From Monoplex corrugatus (lineage: Eukaryota > Mollusca > Gastropoda > Littorinimorpha > Ranellidae), in the NCBI GenBank assembly GCA_030674185.1, contig JAPXFY010000022.1:2561093-2625092 (forward strand): a stretch of 64,000 nt of DNA, read 5' to 3'. The notes below the pieces were generated by a model, which was not told the DNA's origin, did no database searches, and worked only from the letters and a program-made list of their open reading frames with translations. Positions 1-13,173 of the stretch are shown one piece after another (position 1 is the first letter of the stretch; each line of letters starts with the position of its first letter). The position numbers were made by a program, and so were the translations under genes.

Positions 1-180
1 TTTGTGTACAGCAGGACCTGCAGTTGGTGAAAACATCACCGTTATCAGGGTTCGTCACACCAAAAGGGAATTATGGTACACCGACTGAATGGCATTATTC
101 TTTCATGACCGAAACATCTCTGTCCCAACTGGACATGCCATTATGATCAGTTTGAGAAAAACGGGAAGTATCATGTATCT
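1..180. other. Window edge upstream of receptor relic
   Basis: No domain is recognisable here. The stretch directly precedes the first receptor-like reading frame and probably carries more of the same broken gene, which would continue left of the window. Confidence 0.3.
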
Positions 181-3100
181 GTGATGGTCAATCTGTATAC
201 AATTGACAATAGGGAATCAGAGATTTTGTTGTGGAGAGAGTTGAAACGATGTCAGAATGACTGTGTGTTTCGCATCCGAACACTCAGGTCACATACTATA
301 ACTTCTATTGCAAGGGCATTCCGTGCTTCAGATTATTCTTTTCTTTTCACCCTGAAAGTCAAATACCTCAAAAGTTACCCAGTGGATCGTTTAACTGTTC
401 TGTCGATCACTACTCCAGCTTTCAGCATCACCTGGACTGTAACATGAGGACACAGTGTGAAGATGGACAGGACGAAACAGAACACTGTCCCTTCAGCAGT
501 CCTGAGTGTCAGGGTTTGGTGGCGTTATGTAACCATTGCTACAAATTTGTCTTTTCTCACTGTAACAAAAACTATTGCAAGTCTTTGGGAGGCACTTTGA
601 GCATGCCCAAATGTAAAGTGGACTGGCCTGGAGTGGTGGACAATTTGACCAATCCATATATGTACATCTCCGTCAGTGTTTGTGTTGGCTTGACCACTGA
701 TGACGTCTCGTTTCCCGACATGTACAGAAGAAACGTCATCAGTGAAGACAGGACCGTCCTTTACCATTCTGTTGGCTTTGAAGATGGCATGGGTTTGGCA
801 CAAAAGACAAAAGTTGTATCTACAAACATGGCGCTCAGTTTGAGAGGATGCCCTGTGATGCGGGTACTGAGAGATAAATCTTCAGTTTGTGAATTTAGGA
901 CAAATCAGACCCACCATCCTTCACAAGCAATAACGTTGACCAAGACCCCTTTTCCTTTGCACACACACCATTCTCTGATGACGTGTCCTGATGGTCACGT
1001 GACACACACATTTCTACTCTGTGGATTACACCAGTATGATGTGTGTGGTCAAGGTCACTGACTTCTTGTACTTTTTCTGATCACTTGTCACTCACGCATG
1101 GTGAGTTTGATTCAACAGTTGATCACGTCACTTTTGTCCCTTTATTTACCTGTGATGATGACGTCAACACGCTGTCATACACTAAGGTATGTGACTTTCT
1201 ACATGACTGTCAGGATAAGAGTGATGAGTCTTTCTGCAAACATCCTCCTTGTATCAACATATTTACCTGTGCTAACGGTCAGTGTGTGTCCTATGACATT
1301 GTCTGTGATCGTGTGTTCCATTGTCAGGACGAATCAGATGAGCTGAACTGTGATTTCTATAGATACATGTATAAGTACATCTACTCGAGCACCAGTTTTT
1401 CCATCTCCTGTTCTCATTGATTTCGATTGTATTAATATTTTCATTTCAACCCCAATAAAGTCCAACGAGTCCTGTCCTGACAGCCACTATCGTTGTCCTG
1501 GTAAGTTCAATGATTGCCTGCCTGTCTACACACGATGCAATGGAATGTACGACTGTATGGACCATGAGGACGAAGAGGGATGTAATAAATGACCTGTCCT
1601 GGGTTCTTTCGATGTAGAACTTCCATAATATGTCTACATGTTGACCACCTGTGTGATGGCTGGCCTCACTGCCCACTGTATGATGATGAATTGTCGTGTG
1701 ATGTGACCTGTCCTGTGGGCTGTCTGTGTCAAGGTCACACATTTCTGTGTCATCAGCCTTTCTCTGCTCACCTCTTCCCACAGCTCCGTTACTTGGATGT
1801 CACAGGTACAGGAATGAGTCTGTCTGATGTGAGTAATCACTCCTATCTCATTCGTCTGATTCTTATCCAGTGTTCTTTGACTGTCTTGTCCAGCATGAAG
1901 TTGCCCAACTTGCAGTTTCTTGATCTTACTGGCAACAAACTACAGCATGTCAATATGACTTATTTTCTTGCTTTAGAAAATCTACAGACACTGTCCTGTC
2001 CAACAATCCTATCACCTCACTCTACTCTGATCCCTCTTCTGATATTCAGCAAAGTGCACTCACGACGATAGATCTGTCACACACCACACTGACAGTGTTT
2101 GACACCACAGTCTTGTCCAACTTCTGAAATTGCAGAAACTGAATTTAACATTTACTACTATCAATACTATCAGTGCTGGTGGTTTTCAGTTTACACCAAA
2201 GTTAACGACATTGTACATGGAAGGTAGTCCTGTGAAAACATTTCCACCTGACATCTTCAAAGATCTTGTCCATCTCCATGTCATATCGACACTGAATTCT
2301 AAATTATGCTGTAATGAAATACTACCACATAACTTTGATGATACGTTTTGTTATTCCTCCAAAGACGAAATTTCATCATGTGAAGATTTACTTCAGTCAG
2401 CAATGTACCGAGTGTTTCTGTGGCTCATCAGCTGTCTGTCAGTGACTGGTAACATCTTCTGTTTTGTTGTACGTTTGTGCGCACAGAAGAAAAGTTCTTC
2501 AAGTGGATTCAGTGTGTTTGTCACCAACCTGACCATGGCTGACTTTCTGATGGGTGTCTACATTGCCATTATTGGTATGGCTGATGAACTGTTCCGTGGC
2601 AGATATCTTTATTATGATGATACATGGACAAGCAGTGTGGCCTGTAAGATGGCTGGTTTTCTGTCTTTACTGTCCAGTGAAGTATCAGCTCTGACCATCT
2701 GGCTTATCACACTGGATCGTTTCATTGTCCTTCAGTTTCCTTCAGCACTTTGCGATTTGAGAGAAAATCAGCAGCAGTGGCTTGTCTGCTGACTTGGTTA
2801 GTTGGCTGGCTTGTTGCCTTGTTGCCTTTACTTCCAGTGACATCACACTGGGAATTTTACAGTCAGACAGGTATCTGTATTCCGCTCCCAGTCACTCGTA
2901 AAAGATTTAAAGGGCGAATTATTCCTTTGGTGTTTTGATCATTTTTAATTTCATGCTGTTTGTGCTGATTTCATTTGGCCAAGCTTTTATCAACTGGTCA
3001 ATACAGAAGAACACACTGAGAACTAACACAACCAAAGCATCAAGAGACATGACCATAGCACGGCGGTTGATCACTGTGGCTGTAACAGACTTCATGTGCT

Positions 3101-3318
3101 GGTTTCCCATTGGACTGTGTGGATTTTTGGCACTGGCTGGGATTCCCATCCCTGGAGAGGTAAATGCTGCTTTGGCTGTCTTTGTACTGCCCTTAAACTC
3201 TGCTCTGAATCCCTTTGTATATACTTTTAACACACTGATCGAAAAACGAACAAAATCCCAAGAGGCAGAGCTGCTGAAGTGGTTGGAATCTCATGCTGGT
3301 TTGCTTGACAGTAAATAA
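181..3318 (+). pseudogene. GRL101-like G-protein-coupled receptor relic
   Basis: The product would be a plasma-membrane rhodopsin-like receptor with a large modular ectodomain, as in the snail GRL101/relaxin-receptor-like family. Order read from the sequence: an LDL-receptor class A end (CEDGQDETEHC at 456-488), a C-type-lectin-like stretch (about 500-900), further LDLa modules (about 975-1350, 1465-1590, 1589-1700), leucine-rich repeats (about 1780-2280, LQFLDLTGNKL at 1912-1944), then the seven-helix core. Helices 1-3 lie at 2400-2740 with a DRF triplet (TLDRFIVL) for the DRY motif, helix 4 at 2750-2935, and helices 5-7 at 2935-3240 with the NPFVY form of NPxxY. No introns are visible, and the reading frame changes about seven times (near 370-450, 1050, 1350, 1590, 2080-2130, 2750 and 2935). 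It is therefore a decayed copy, a retrocopy, or a heavily mis-sequenced gene. The family assignment is firm; intactness is not. Confidence 0.85.
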
Positions 3319-3560
3319 CTACAGTCTGGACTGGGTTCATGTTAAACCTAGATTGATGAGATCCTTTTACCCTAACTACATTAGCTTCCAGTTTGTTGAA
3401 CAGTATATAGTGGCATGTTCTTGACTGCCTTTCCCACCCTAAACTTCTATTCTTCATTTGTTTATTATGCACAAAGTCACTTACATTTTAAGCATCAAAC
3501 ACAGTCAATCCAAAGAAAGTATCAAGATCTGCAAAACAAGGAATGAAGAAATGCAACATG
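3319..3560. other. Intergenic, nothing recognised
   Basis: AT-rich sequence following the receptor relic. It could hold 3' UTR, but I see no clear polyadenylation context. Confidence 0.4.
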
Positions 3561-3572
3561 AAAAACATGTGG

Positions 3573-4062
3573 CAACTGTCAGTTGCATTTTCCAAAGCCA
3601 TCAACACACCATCAGTGGGACTTACAATACAAAACATGTGACAATGGTCAGTTGTATTTTCCAAAGCCATCAACACACCGTCAGTGTGAGACTTACAATA
3701 CAAAACATGTGACAACTGGTCAGTTGTATTTTCCAAAGCCATCAACACACCGTCAGTGTGAGACTTACAATACAAAACATATGGCAACTGGTCAGTTGTA
3801 TTTTCCAAAGTCAACAACACACTGTCAGTGTGAGACTTACAATACAAAACATATGGCAACTGGTCAGTTGTATTTTCCAAAGTCAACAACACACTGTCAG
3901 TGTGAGACTTACAATACAAAACATATGGCAACTGGTCAGTTGTATTTTCCATAGTCATCAACACCCCGTCAGAGTGAGACATACAATACAAAACATGTGG
4001 CAACTGGTCAGTTGTATTTTCCATAGCCATCAACACACTGTCAGTGTGATACATACAATACA
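3573..4062. repeat. 72-bp minisatellite, about 7 copies
   Basis: The segment reading CAGTTGTATTTTCCA recurs at 3581 (variant), 3651, 3723, 3795, 3867, 3939 and 4011, giving a period of 72 bp (70 for the first). Because 72 is a multiple of three, several frames stay open on both strands; the long open frames here are a by-product of the repeat. Confidence 0.95.
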
Positions 4063-4762
4063 AACAGAAACCTTACAACATTATTCTTCTAAAAATCGGA
4101 CATAGCATGCAAGGAAGAATCACTACTGTTATTTACAATAGAAGAATCAACAACTGAAGAATAAACGACCAATCTGTGTGAATTTTGATATAGTTACTCT
4201 TGGTTTTTGCAGTAAACCCTTTCAATTTTGTATCTGTAGTTCAGCTCTTTTTCAATAGCAGAAATGTTTGATAAAATATTATCTAACTTATACGTACAGT
4301 AAACGTATGATATACGTATACATATGTTTAACAAACAGTACAATGAAATCAAAAACTGCCTCTCTCTTGTATCCAGCGTCTGCTTCAAATAAAACTCAAG
4401 TTTCATTTAGTGTTATGTTACACGCTAGAGGACACCGTTCATTCAACTTCTTTTTTTTTAAATTGCCGAAACTGTGTTGTATGATGATACCTTCATAAAA
4501 GATGCTCAATACTATCTTTAAGTTCTCTACAGAAAGTAGCCTACATAAAACATCATTAACAATTCTCATTTATTTCGAAACGACATTTACTGCCATGAAT
4601 GTGTACAATCGCAATTTGAGACCAATGAAGCTTCGAGTCCTTAATTTTGTGCAATTTGTAAAAGACGGGTTTTCCATACAATTGTACACTCAAATTCTTC
4701 ATTCCATTTTGAACAGCATTCACGGTTGCGGTCTCTTAGATCTTGATACCTTTTGATGCCAG
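4063..4762. other. Intergenic, nothing recognised
   Basis: AT-rich sequence. Short open frames only, with no domain, RNA or repeat structure that I can support. Confidence 0.4.
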
Positions 4763-4907
4763 TGGTCCTGCGTACCATACGTCTGGGGGCCAGACATCCT
4801 CCAAGTCCCTCGAGTTTTAGCCTGAGTCCGTCATGTGCTCAGTTACTGTGCGTCGCCACGGAGAGGCACAACGTAGGGCTTGCTGATGGAGAGGCCATGT
4901 ACTGACA
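4763..4907 (-). mobile_element. Detached 5'-leader fragment of the RTE-type LINE
   Basis: Its reverse complement matches the leader of the RTE-type element at 20283-20430. Shared landmarks include GTCAGTACAT, GCCTCTCCATCAGCAAGCCC, AACTGAGCAC and TGTGGCCCCCAGACG-like segments. Only the leader is present here, with no endonuclease or reverse transcriptase next to it. The match is visible by eye at roughly 80-85% identity, with small gaps. Confidence 0.75.
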
Positions 4908-5265
4908 CACATTATACTGGATCCACTACCGTGGCAGAAAAAATGGCTGTGTAGCTTTGCGTATTAAACGTAGTGCTGTACGTTTCCTTTTTTGGTTTGT
5001 ATTTAGTTTGTTTTGTTGCTTGGTTTACATTTTTGTATGCATTGTTTGTTTACTTGTTTTACTGGTTGTTATTGCTGTAGATAAAAACTGACCTGATTTC
5101 TTCAACGTGGATTTTGTTTTAATGACGACATATACTATTTCATCGCATTGTGTCATCGTAGTGACGACATATGTTACATTACGCAAAAGACATTACCGTA
5201 TTAACTCGTAAAAACTATGCAAGATCAACAGATATTACCGTATTAACTCGTAAGAACGATACAAA
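4908..5265. other. Intergenic, nothing recognised
   Basis: T-rich sequence with a short direct repeat (ATTACCGTATTAACTCGTAA at about 5192 and 5233). No gene seen. Confidence 0.4.
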
Positions 5266-5267
5266 AT

Positions 5268-7385
5268 CATATGAATGAATGAAAATTTATATCGCGCAAC
5301 AAAAATCTCCATGCTATTAAAAGCATGCTCGCGGCGCACGGTGGGGGGGAGGGGGGGCACAAAAAATTCCACACAGCCTTTGCACTAACCCCCTATCATA
5401 AAGGCATTCAAGGTATTAACATTCAAATAAGCAATCCCATACAACATTAGAAAAAGTGTGTCTTGAGACTAGATTTAAAGATGAATGAGTCTTTTTCTCC
5501 CTGATGCTCATGGGAAGCATGTTCCACTTGGTAGGGGCAAGGTATTTAAATTCTCGCTGACCATATCTTTTGGTTTTAACATCCCTTGTCCCAGGAACAT
5601 GAAGAAGAGACTTGGAAGCAGATCTCAGACTGCGAACAGGTTTATATTCAGAAAGAAGATCTTTAAGATAAGAAGGACTACTAGAGTTGAGTGCACGGTA
5701 GGTGATAGTAAGTAGTTTGTGATTGATGCGTTGTTGAACTGGGAGCCAGTGCAGATTCCGTAAGATGGGAGTTATGTGTTCAGTCTTCCTGCATCTAGAG
5801 ATTACTCTGGCAGCTGCGTTTTGTACAGCCTGCAGACGCTGTATTTTCACCTGAGGGAGACCAGCAAGTAGACTATTACAGTAGTCTAATTTTGAGAGTA
5901 CTAGTGTGACAGCAACAGTCTTAGCAGCTTGAATAGTCAAGTACTGGCGGGCTTTACCAAGAGATCGGATATGGCAGTAGCAAGTTCTGATGATTGAATT
6001 GATCTGATCACGCATCGAGAGATTAGCATCCAGAAACACTCCTAGTGTTTTTTACTTTCTTCGAGAAAGGGATGTCTGCACTACAGACCGAAAGTGAAGA
6101 AAAAGGGACAATTTCTCTTTTAGGAGCAGTTCCGACCAGCAGAACTTCAGTTTTCTCTTCATTCAACTTCAACCGGTTTGCAGACATCCAATGTTTTATT
6201 TCCAGACAGCACAATTCAACATTTTTCTTTGATTCAAGAGCGAGAGTATTGTCGGAGGGAAGGCGGGAATAGAGTTGGGAATCATCCGCAAAGAAATGAA
6301 AGTCAACATTGAACTGTTCAATCAGAGAAGCCAGGGGTCTTGTGTATAGAGAGAAGAGAAGAGGTCCGAGGACCGATCCTTGCGGAACGCCTGTAAGAAG
6401 AGGTGTTTCTTTCGAATATGAAGACCGGACAAGAACTTTTTGAGATCTCTCAGAAAGATATGAAGTGAACCATAACAAGACAGTTTTGTTCAGGCCGATT
6501 TCAGTATGAAGACGCTGCAAGAGAAGGGTGTGATCCATGGTATCAAAAGCAGCGCTCAAGTCTAGCAGAACAAGAATGGCATTGTCACCGTGGTCAAGAA
6601 AAGAAAGGAGGTCATTTAATATGCGGAGAAGTGCAGTTTCAGTACTATGTCCACATTTGTACGCTGACTGGAACCTCACTTCGAGATTGTGTGAGACAAG
6701 ATGTGTTGTCAACTGATCCACAACGGCTCTCTCTATAAGTTTTGAAAGAAATGGCAAGTTCGAAACTGGACGGTAATTATTTAGGATCTCAGGGTCTAAA
6801 CCAGGCTTTTTGAGTAGTGGTTTGACAATAGCTTGCTTAAGAGGTTTGGGTACGGTTCCCGACTGAAGGCTGAGATTTATGATTTCCTGAATTACAGGAA
6901 GCAGAATGTCCGAAAATTCTAGAAGGAGTGTTGTCGGAATTGGATCTACAGCTGCAGTGGTTGGTTTGGACTTATACAACAGTTTCTGGATGGCTTCAAG
7001 TGAGATGGGCTCAAAATCAGACATTGCATCAGGACCACAAGCAGAGGATGCAGCAGTTAGATTGTGATGAATTTGTGGGAAAGTCTGCATGATTTTCTGA
7101 ATCTTGTCAAAAAAGAACTGAGAGAATGCGTTTGCAGCTTCTTCAGAAGGTAGATCAGGAAAAGTGGTCGACTTATCAGTATTATTTAAAACAGAATTTA
7201 ATACTTGAAACATTTTCCTTGGGTCAGATGATGCGTTACCGAGCTGGTTGTGAAAATGAGCTGCTTTAGCGTTTTTGATTTCTTGAGTAAGCGCATTCCT
7301 TGTCTGTTTATAGATATCTCTATGAATCACTAGTCCTGTTTTGCGCATCTTTCGTTCAGCCTTACACAATATCAGACACACCTAT
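5268..7385 (-). mobile_element. CR1/L2-like LINE, 5'-truncated, frameshifted
   Basis: Non-LTR retrotransposon coding for reverse transcriptase. One frame covers 7381 to 6023 and a second covers 6039 to 5416, overlapping at a frameshift near 6030. RT signatures in order: NYRPVSNLPFLSKLIERAV (about residue 202), HSTETALLRILNDLL, LDLSAAFDT (about 273), GVPQGSVLGPLLF (about 331) and the catalytic FADD box (364-367, F replacing the usual Y). The second frame has the CR1/L2-type tail (YCNSLLAGLP, LHWLPVQQRI). The endonuclease is absent, so the copy is 5'-truncated near 7385. Its 3' end (low coordinates) is GCGCGATATAAATTTTCATTCATTCAT, close to the GCGCTATATAAAT terminus of the other CR1/L2-like copies in the window. 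Confidence 0.9.
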
Positions 7386-7835
7386 GACTGGTCATTAAAT
7401 ATCTTATCCAGTCAGAGGATTATGGCGTCAATAATGTTATGGTCACAGAGGTTTTGTCTTTCTCACATATCAATTGATTCCCAGCAACAGCTTTCACTGT
7501 ATACCACCGGTGATCATTTGAAGTATCATTTATAAAAACTTGAGCCTTGGTGACACTGGCTTCACTCTTCTCTGAAGATCTATCCAGAGAGAAACGCAAG
7601 GGTAAGCAGGAACGAAGATGACTCTTTCGTAAATAAGTATAACGGAAGCTGGAAAAACATGGCTTTGATGTTTCTCCGAGCAATGCGAAGGTTGTCTGGA
7701 AAATTATTGAAGTCAGGTTGCTCGTTCCAGTGTAACATCAAATGGACAGGAAAAAACTTTCATGCATTTTCATCTAACTTTTGGGGAACACGTAAAACGG
7801 ACTTACCTACAGACCTTGCACTGGTAGCAAAGTTT
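7386..7835. other. Unassigned stretch between LINE and minisatellite
   Basis: The minus strand is open from 7683 to 7420, but no domain is recognised. It could be diverged 5' sequence of the adjacent LINE. No splice or promoter context is evident. Confidence 0.3.
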
Positions 7836-8310
7836 GATATGGTTGCTGTATTAACCAGTCATACTATTGTCAGACACCATGTAGGACCACTGTGATACAT
7901 TTGATATGGTTACTGTATTAACCAGTCATACTATTGTTAGACACCATGTAGGACCACTGTGATACATTTGATATGGTTACTGTATTAACCAGTCATACTA
8001 TTGTCAGACACCATGTAGGACCAATGTGATACAGTTTGATATGGTTACTGTATTAACCAGTCATACTATTGTCAGACACCATGTAGGACCACTGTGATAC
8101 ATTTGATATGGTTACTGTATTAACCAGTCATACTATTGTCAGACACCATGTAGGACCACTGTGATACAGTTTGATATGGTTACTGTATTAACCAGTCATA
8201 CTATTGTTAGACACCATGTAGGACCACTGTGATACAGTTTGATATGGTTACTGTATTAACCAGTCATACTATTGTCAGACACCATGTAGGACACTGTGAT
8301 ACAGTTTGAT
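7836..8310. repeat. 67-68-bp minisatellite, about 7 copies
   Basis: The segment CACCATGTAGGACCACTGTGA recurs with its GTAGGA at 7881, 7948, 8015, 8083, 8150, 8218 and 8286. Two unit lengths occur, 67 and 68 bp, depending on ATACATTT versus ATACAGTTT. One further decayed unit trails to about 8330, and a related sentence-like fragment (CAGTAATACTCTTGTCAGACACC) reappears after the next LINE piece at 8825. Confidence 0.95.
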
Positions 8311-8344
8311 ATGGTTGCTATATTAATCATGATTAACCCAAATG

Positions 8345-8815
8345 TCTATCAATTAACATCAAAAAGAGAGTTCTTGAATGTTATATAGAACCAATAATGT
8401 TATACGGTTGTTAGGGTGGACAATCAACAAGCAAAGCCAGAACAAAATTGAGGCAGCCGAGATGTGGTTTCTAAGAAGAATGTTGAAAGTTCCATGGACA
8501 GCAAAGAAAACAAACGAGGCAGTCTTGATGGAGGCAGACACAAGAAGATCATTCCTAAGGAAGATTAGAAAAAGACAGGCAACATTTACAGGTCATTTTA
8601 TGAAGAAAGGGGAATTGGAGCACCTGGTCACAACAGGAAAGCTGGAGGGAAAAAGAGCACCAGGTAAACCCAGGGAAAAATATTGGATGGACTTGCAGAG
8701 TGGCTGAATACAGAAAGGGTGGAAGACGTGCTTGTGGCAACAAGGGATAGAAATAGATGGAAGGCAATGATCACCAACGCCATGTGGCAAGGTAGGCTAC
8801 TTGATGACGATGGTG
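8345..8815 (+). mobile_element. RTE-type LINE, 3' fragment
   Basis: Codes for the C-terminal region downstream of the reverse transcriptase in the same family as 20283-23575: RVLECYIEPI, QSQNKIEAAEMWFLRRML, VPWTAKKTNE, EADTRRSFLRKIRKRQATF and GKLEGKRAPGKPRE. The frame is interrupted by a stop near 8412 and a shift near 8690. The piece is inserted at, or has replaced, the end of the preceding minisatellite. Confidence 0.85.
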
Positions 8816-9027
8816 ACTGTATCAACCAGTAATACTCTTGTCAGACACCTTGTATGACCATCCTTTGAGACAAACAACACTCAGCAACAGGTGGTCTCTT
8901 CTTCCTTAGTCAAAACTGACTGTCCCCTCATGTCCACCTTCATCTGCAACATTATCTTGTCATCGTCGATGAGTGTAGATAAGCTTCTGCCTTTTGGTCA
9001 CGCTCCACCTACGTGATCTCCTTACCA

Positions 9028-9052
9028 TGGAAGGAAGGAAGGAAGGAAGGAA
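9028..9052. repeat. (GGAA)n microsatellite
   Basis: Six GGAA-type repeats in a row. Confidence 0.9.
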
Positions 9053-9118
9053 GGACAGCCCATTCGTCCATGTTTGACGTTATACTCGACGTGACGACAG
9101 AGACGAGACCGGAGAACT

Positions 9119-9230
<112 letters not shown>

Positions 9231-9284
9231 GACAGCACTTTCTGAGGACGAATTTTACGAACTCTTTGACAAATATCAATCAAT

Positions 9285-9475
9285 CATGTCGAGCTTGCTC
9301 TGCTATCCATGACACGTTTCTTCCATCCTTCTCTGTCAGACATTGCAGTAGGTAGTTCATCATACTGACAGCCCATATCATCGATCAGTTGGTCGATGAA
9401 GGTCTTCTTTGGACGTCCTGGTCTTTGTTTGCCGTGACTGGATCTCCATAGTAGAACATCCCCCACCAGTTCTTC
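9285..9475 (-). mobile_element. LINE 3'-end fragment
   Basis: A short minus-strand frame (9466 to 9284) reads GRPKKTFIDQLIDDMG...ELPTAMSDREGWKKRV. This is the pattern found at the extreme C terminus of many animal non-LTR retrotransposon polyproteins (GRP..T..DQL..D, M.DR..W). The exact clade cannot be fixed from 60 residues. Confidence 0.6.
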
Positions 9476-10740
<1,265 letters not shown>

Positions 10741-10746
10741 ACACAC

Positions 10747-10833
<87 letters not shown>
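10741..10833. repeat. (AC)n microsatellite with ACC interruption
   Basis: Dinucleotide tract broken once at about 10787 (ACACCACAC). Confidence 0.97.
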
Positions 10834-10835
<2 letters not shown>

Positions 10836-11039
10836 CATACAACATACAACATACTCAGACGCAATGCACACATCTCTGCAGTGTTAAAACATTACAACAT
10901 TATTGTTCAATAGATATTTTACCACAACTGGGGCACAGAGAATAACATCAAACAAAAGAAAGTCCGACAGATTTATCATATAATACAAAGCATATAAGAA
11001 CTTACTTCAAGACAAAAACATTCAGATGAAATTGCCTTC

Positions 11040-11646
11040 AAGTTTAAGTTCATATTGCTTATAGACCAGCTGACTACTAGAGCCATATCAAAATTAACAC
11101 CATATTAAAAACGAAATTCAGTTAAAATAAAAGACAAAAACTATGCTCACCATTAACCTTGCAAGTCTAAAATGCAATTAAAAAAAAACCAGACGTACAT
11201 CTATTGATCGCTTGTAAAAAGAGGAAAATTGCATTAGGAAGGACGTCTTGGAAGAGGTTCTTTAAGGAGTCTACCCCGTAGTGCTTTTGTCTCATATCGT
11301 ACAAGTCCCAGCAGTTAAGGAGGAGGTGTTTGATGCTCAACGGCTCGTCACACGGTATACAACACGTGTTTCTTCAGTTTTTAAAAGGTACGAATGAAAG
11401 TAGAATGTGTGACCCGTGCATAACCTACATAACACTGTCTCCTTCTTATGGTTTCCTGTAGCAGTTGGGAGAATTTCTTTCAGGCTAGGATGGATTTGGA
11501 AAAGTTTGTTATCTGTCTGTTCATTCCACTGTTCCTGCCATAGATTTCTCACGTAACTGTGTACTTTCGATTTTAAATCTGTGTAAAGGAATCAAGGGTT
11601 TAGACATGTTTTCCCTTGTGGCCTTCTTGACCAGGCAGTCAGCCTT
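11040..11646 (-). mobile_element. I-clade (Nimbus-like) LINE, 3' part
   Basis: Downstream half of the element whose upstream half is at 15515-17350. From 11645 downward it reads KADCLVKKA (end of the RNase H domain), then LWQEQWNEQTDNKL, ETVLCRLCTGHTFYFHSYLL and GLVRYETKALRG, the region after RNase H seen in I-clade polyproteins (usually RxGHTxxTHxYLL). The 3' UTR follows at 11040-11170. On the minus strand it ends in GCTGGTCTATAAGCAATATGAACTT, the same terminal sequence that recurs many times at 50.8-64 kb. The two halves were separated by insertion of the CR1/L2-like element. Confidence 0.85.
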
Positions 11647-11722
11647 TTTACAATACAATACAATACAATATTTTATTTATATAGCGCAAAATCTTGATAA
11701 AATCAAATCTAAGCGCTAAAAC

Positions 11723-11757
11723 AGACACACACGCACGCACGCACACACACGCACTCA

Positions 11758-11831
<74 letters not shown>

Positions 11832-11832
11832 G
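11723..11832. repeat. (AC/GCAC)n microsatellite inside LINE 3' UTR
   Basis: Mixed CACG and CA repeats between the RT stop codon region and the conserved 3' terminus. An equivalent tract sits at the same place in the copies at 17550-17665 and 47537-47645. Confidence 0.95.
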
Positions 11833-12123
11833 CTATAAATGGGGAGAAAGAATAAAAGCAATGGAAAATTATAGAGAGCATATTATATACAATTATATAT
11901 TACAATGTGATTCCCCTCCGAGTGGAGACAGGCTGCAGAGGAGATTGAGTGAGGTCAGGATATTATGCAGAGGAGAAAAGGTGAGTTTTGAGAGCGGACT
12001 TGAAGGAGACAAAAGTAGGTTGCTGACGGACTGAGAGAGGAAGTTTGTTCCAGGAAAGTGGACCAGAAACAGAGAAGGCTCGTGGACCATAGGTATTGAG
12101 CTTAGTGCGTGGAAAGCGAAAAG

Positions 12124-13173
12124 TCAGAGGATCGGAGGTAGAGCGGAGGGTACGTGAGGGAACATAGATCTCAAGTAGGCTTGACAGGTAATCGGGGCTG
12201 CGTTATTGAGACTTTTGTAGCACATGGTGTCTAGATTGTACTGTATGCGCTTTGATACAGGGAGCCAGTGAAGTTGTGCCAGGAGAGGAGATATGTGGTC
12301 AGCTTTTTTCTTTTTGAGTACAAGGCGTGCAGCATTGTTTTGAATGCGCTGTAGGATGTGAATGGTGCAGGCAGGAAGACCAGACAGGAGTGAATTGCAA
12401 TAGTCAATGCGAGACATTATGAAGGAGAGATGAGTCAGGAGGCGCTGTATATTGTCAGGTGAGTCACTGTCTTGAAGTTGGGTGTCATCAGCATAGGAGT
12501 GGTGCTTTACAGAGTGGGAGTTGATGATGGTGGACAGGGGGGAGGTATAAAGAGTGAAAAGAACAGGGCCAAGGACAGATCCTTGTGGAACACCACAGGT
12601 CAGGTATGCAGGTTGAGAGTAAGTGCCATTGATGAGAACAGTTTGTTTTCTGTTTGATAGATATGAAGTGAACCAGGAGAGAGCAATGTCAGAGATGCCA
12701 AAAGTATGATGAAGTCTAGAAAGGAGTATACCATGATCAATGGTATCAAAGGCTGCAGACAGATCAAGGAGTGTGAGGAGAGAGACTTTGCCAGTATCAG
12801 TTGCAAGGAGGAGATTGTTGAGAATGTGTAGCAGGGCAGTTTCAGTGCTATGGCACTGGTGGTAGGCTGACTGGAAAGAATTGAGGAGATTGTTGGTAGA
12901 CAGGTGAGAGTTCAGCTGGTTGAGGACAACGTTTTCGATGAGTTTTGACAAGAAAGAGAGATTAGAGATAGGCCGGGAATTTTTCAGTTCATTTGGGTCT
13001 AAATTGTGTTTCTTGAGGAGAGGGTGAACAATAAGCAGACTTGAAAGAATCTGGGACAGTTCCAGTTTGAAGAGAAGTGTTGATGATGTCGGTGATGAAT
13101 GGGAGGGAGTAGGGAGACAGTCAGAGTAGAGAGAACCTGGAAGAGGATCCAGTTCGCAGGTTTTGAACGACAT
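12124..13173 (-). pseudogene. Reverse transcriptase of CR1/L2-like LINE (internally deleted)
   Basis: RT blocks in order: RPISNLSFLSKLIENVV, HSTETALLHILNNLL, LDLSAAFDTIDH, GVPQGSVLGPVLF, and YADDTQL, the catalytic aspartate box. This would reverse-transcribe the element's RNA at the nicked target. After YADD the protein jumps to the C-terminal [14 protein letters not shown]...[12 protein letters not shown], missing the stretch (NWMTCNKLQLNDDKTE and beyond) present in the copy at 18068-19093. The N-terminal end overlaps the upstream frame. The product is probably non-functional because of the frameshift and deletion. Confidence 0.88.

Noticed and set aside
3573..4062. CRISPR-like regular spacing of repeats (also 7836-8310, 29724-30838, 40300-40965, 48831-49405)
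   Set aside because: The whole unit is conserved with no unique spacers, and the context is animal DNA. These are minisatellites.
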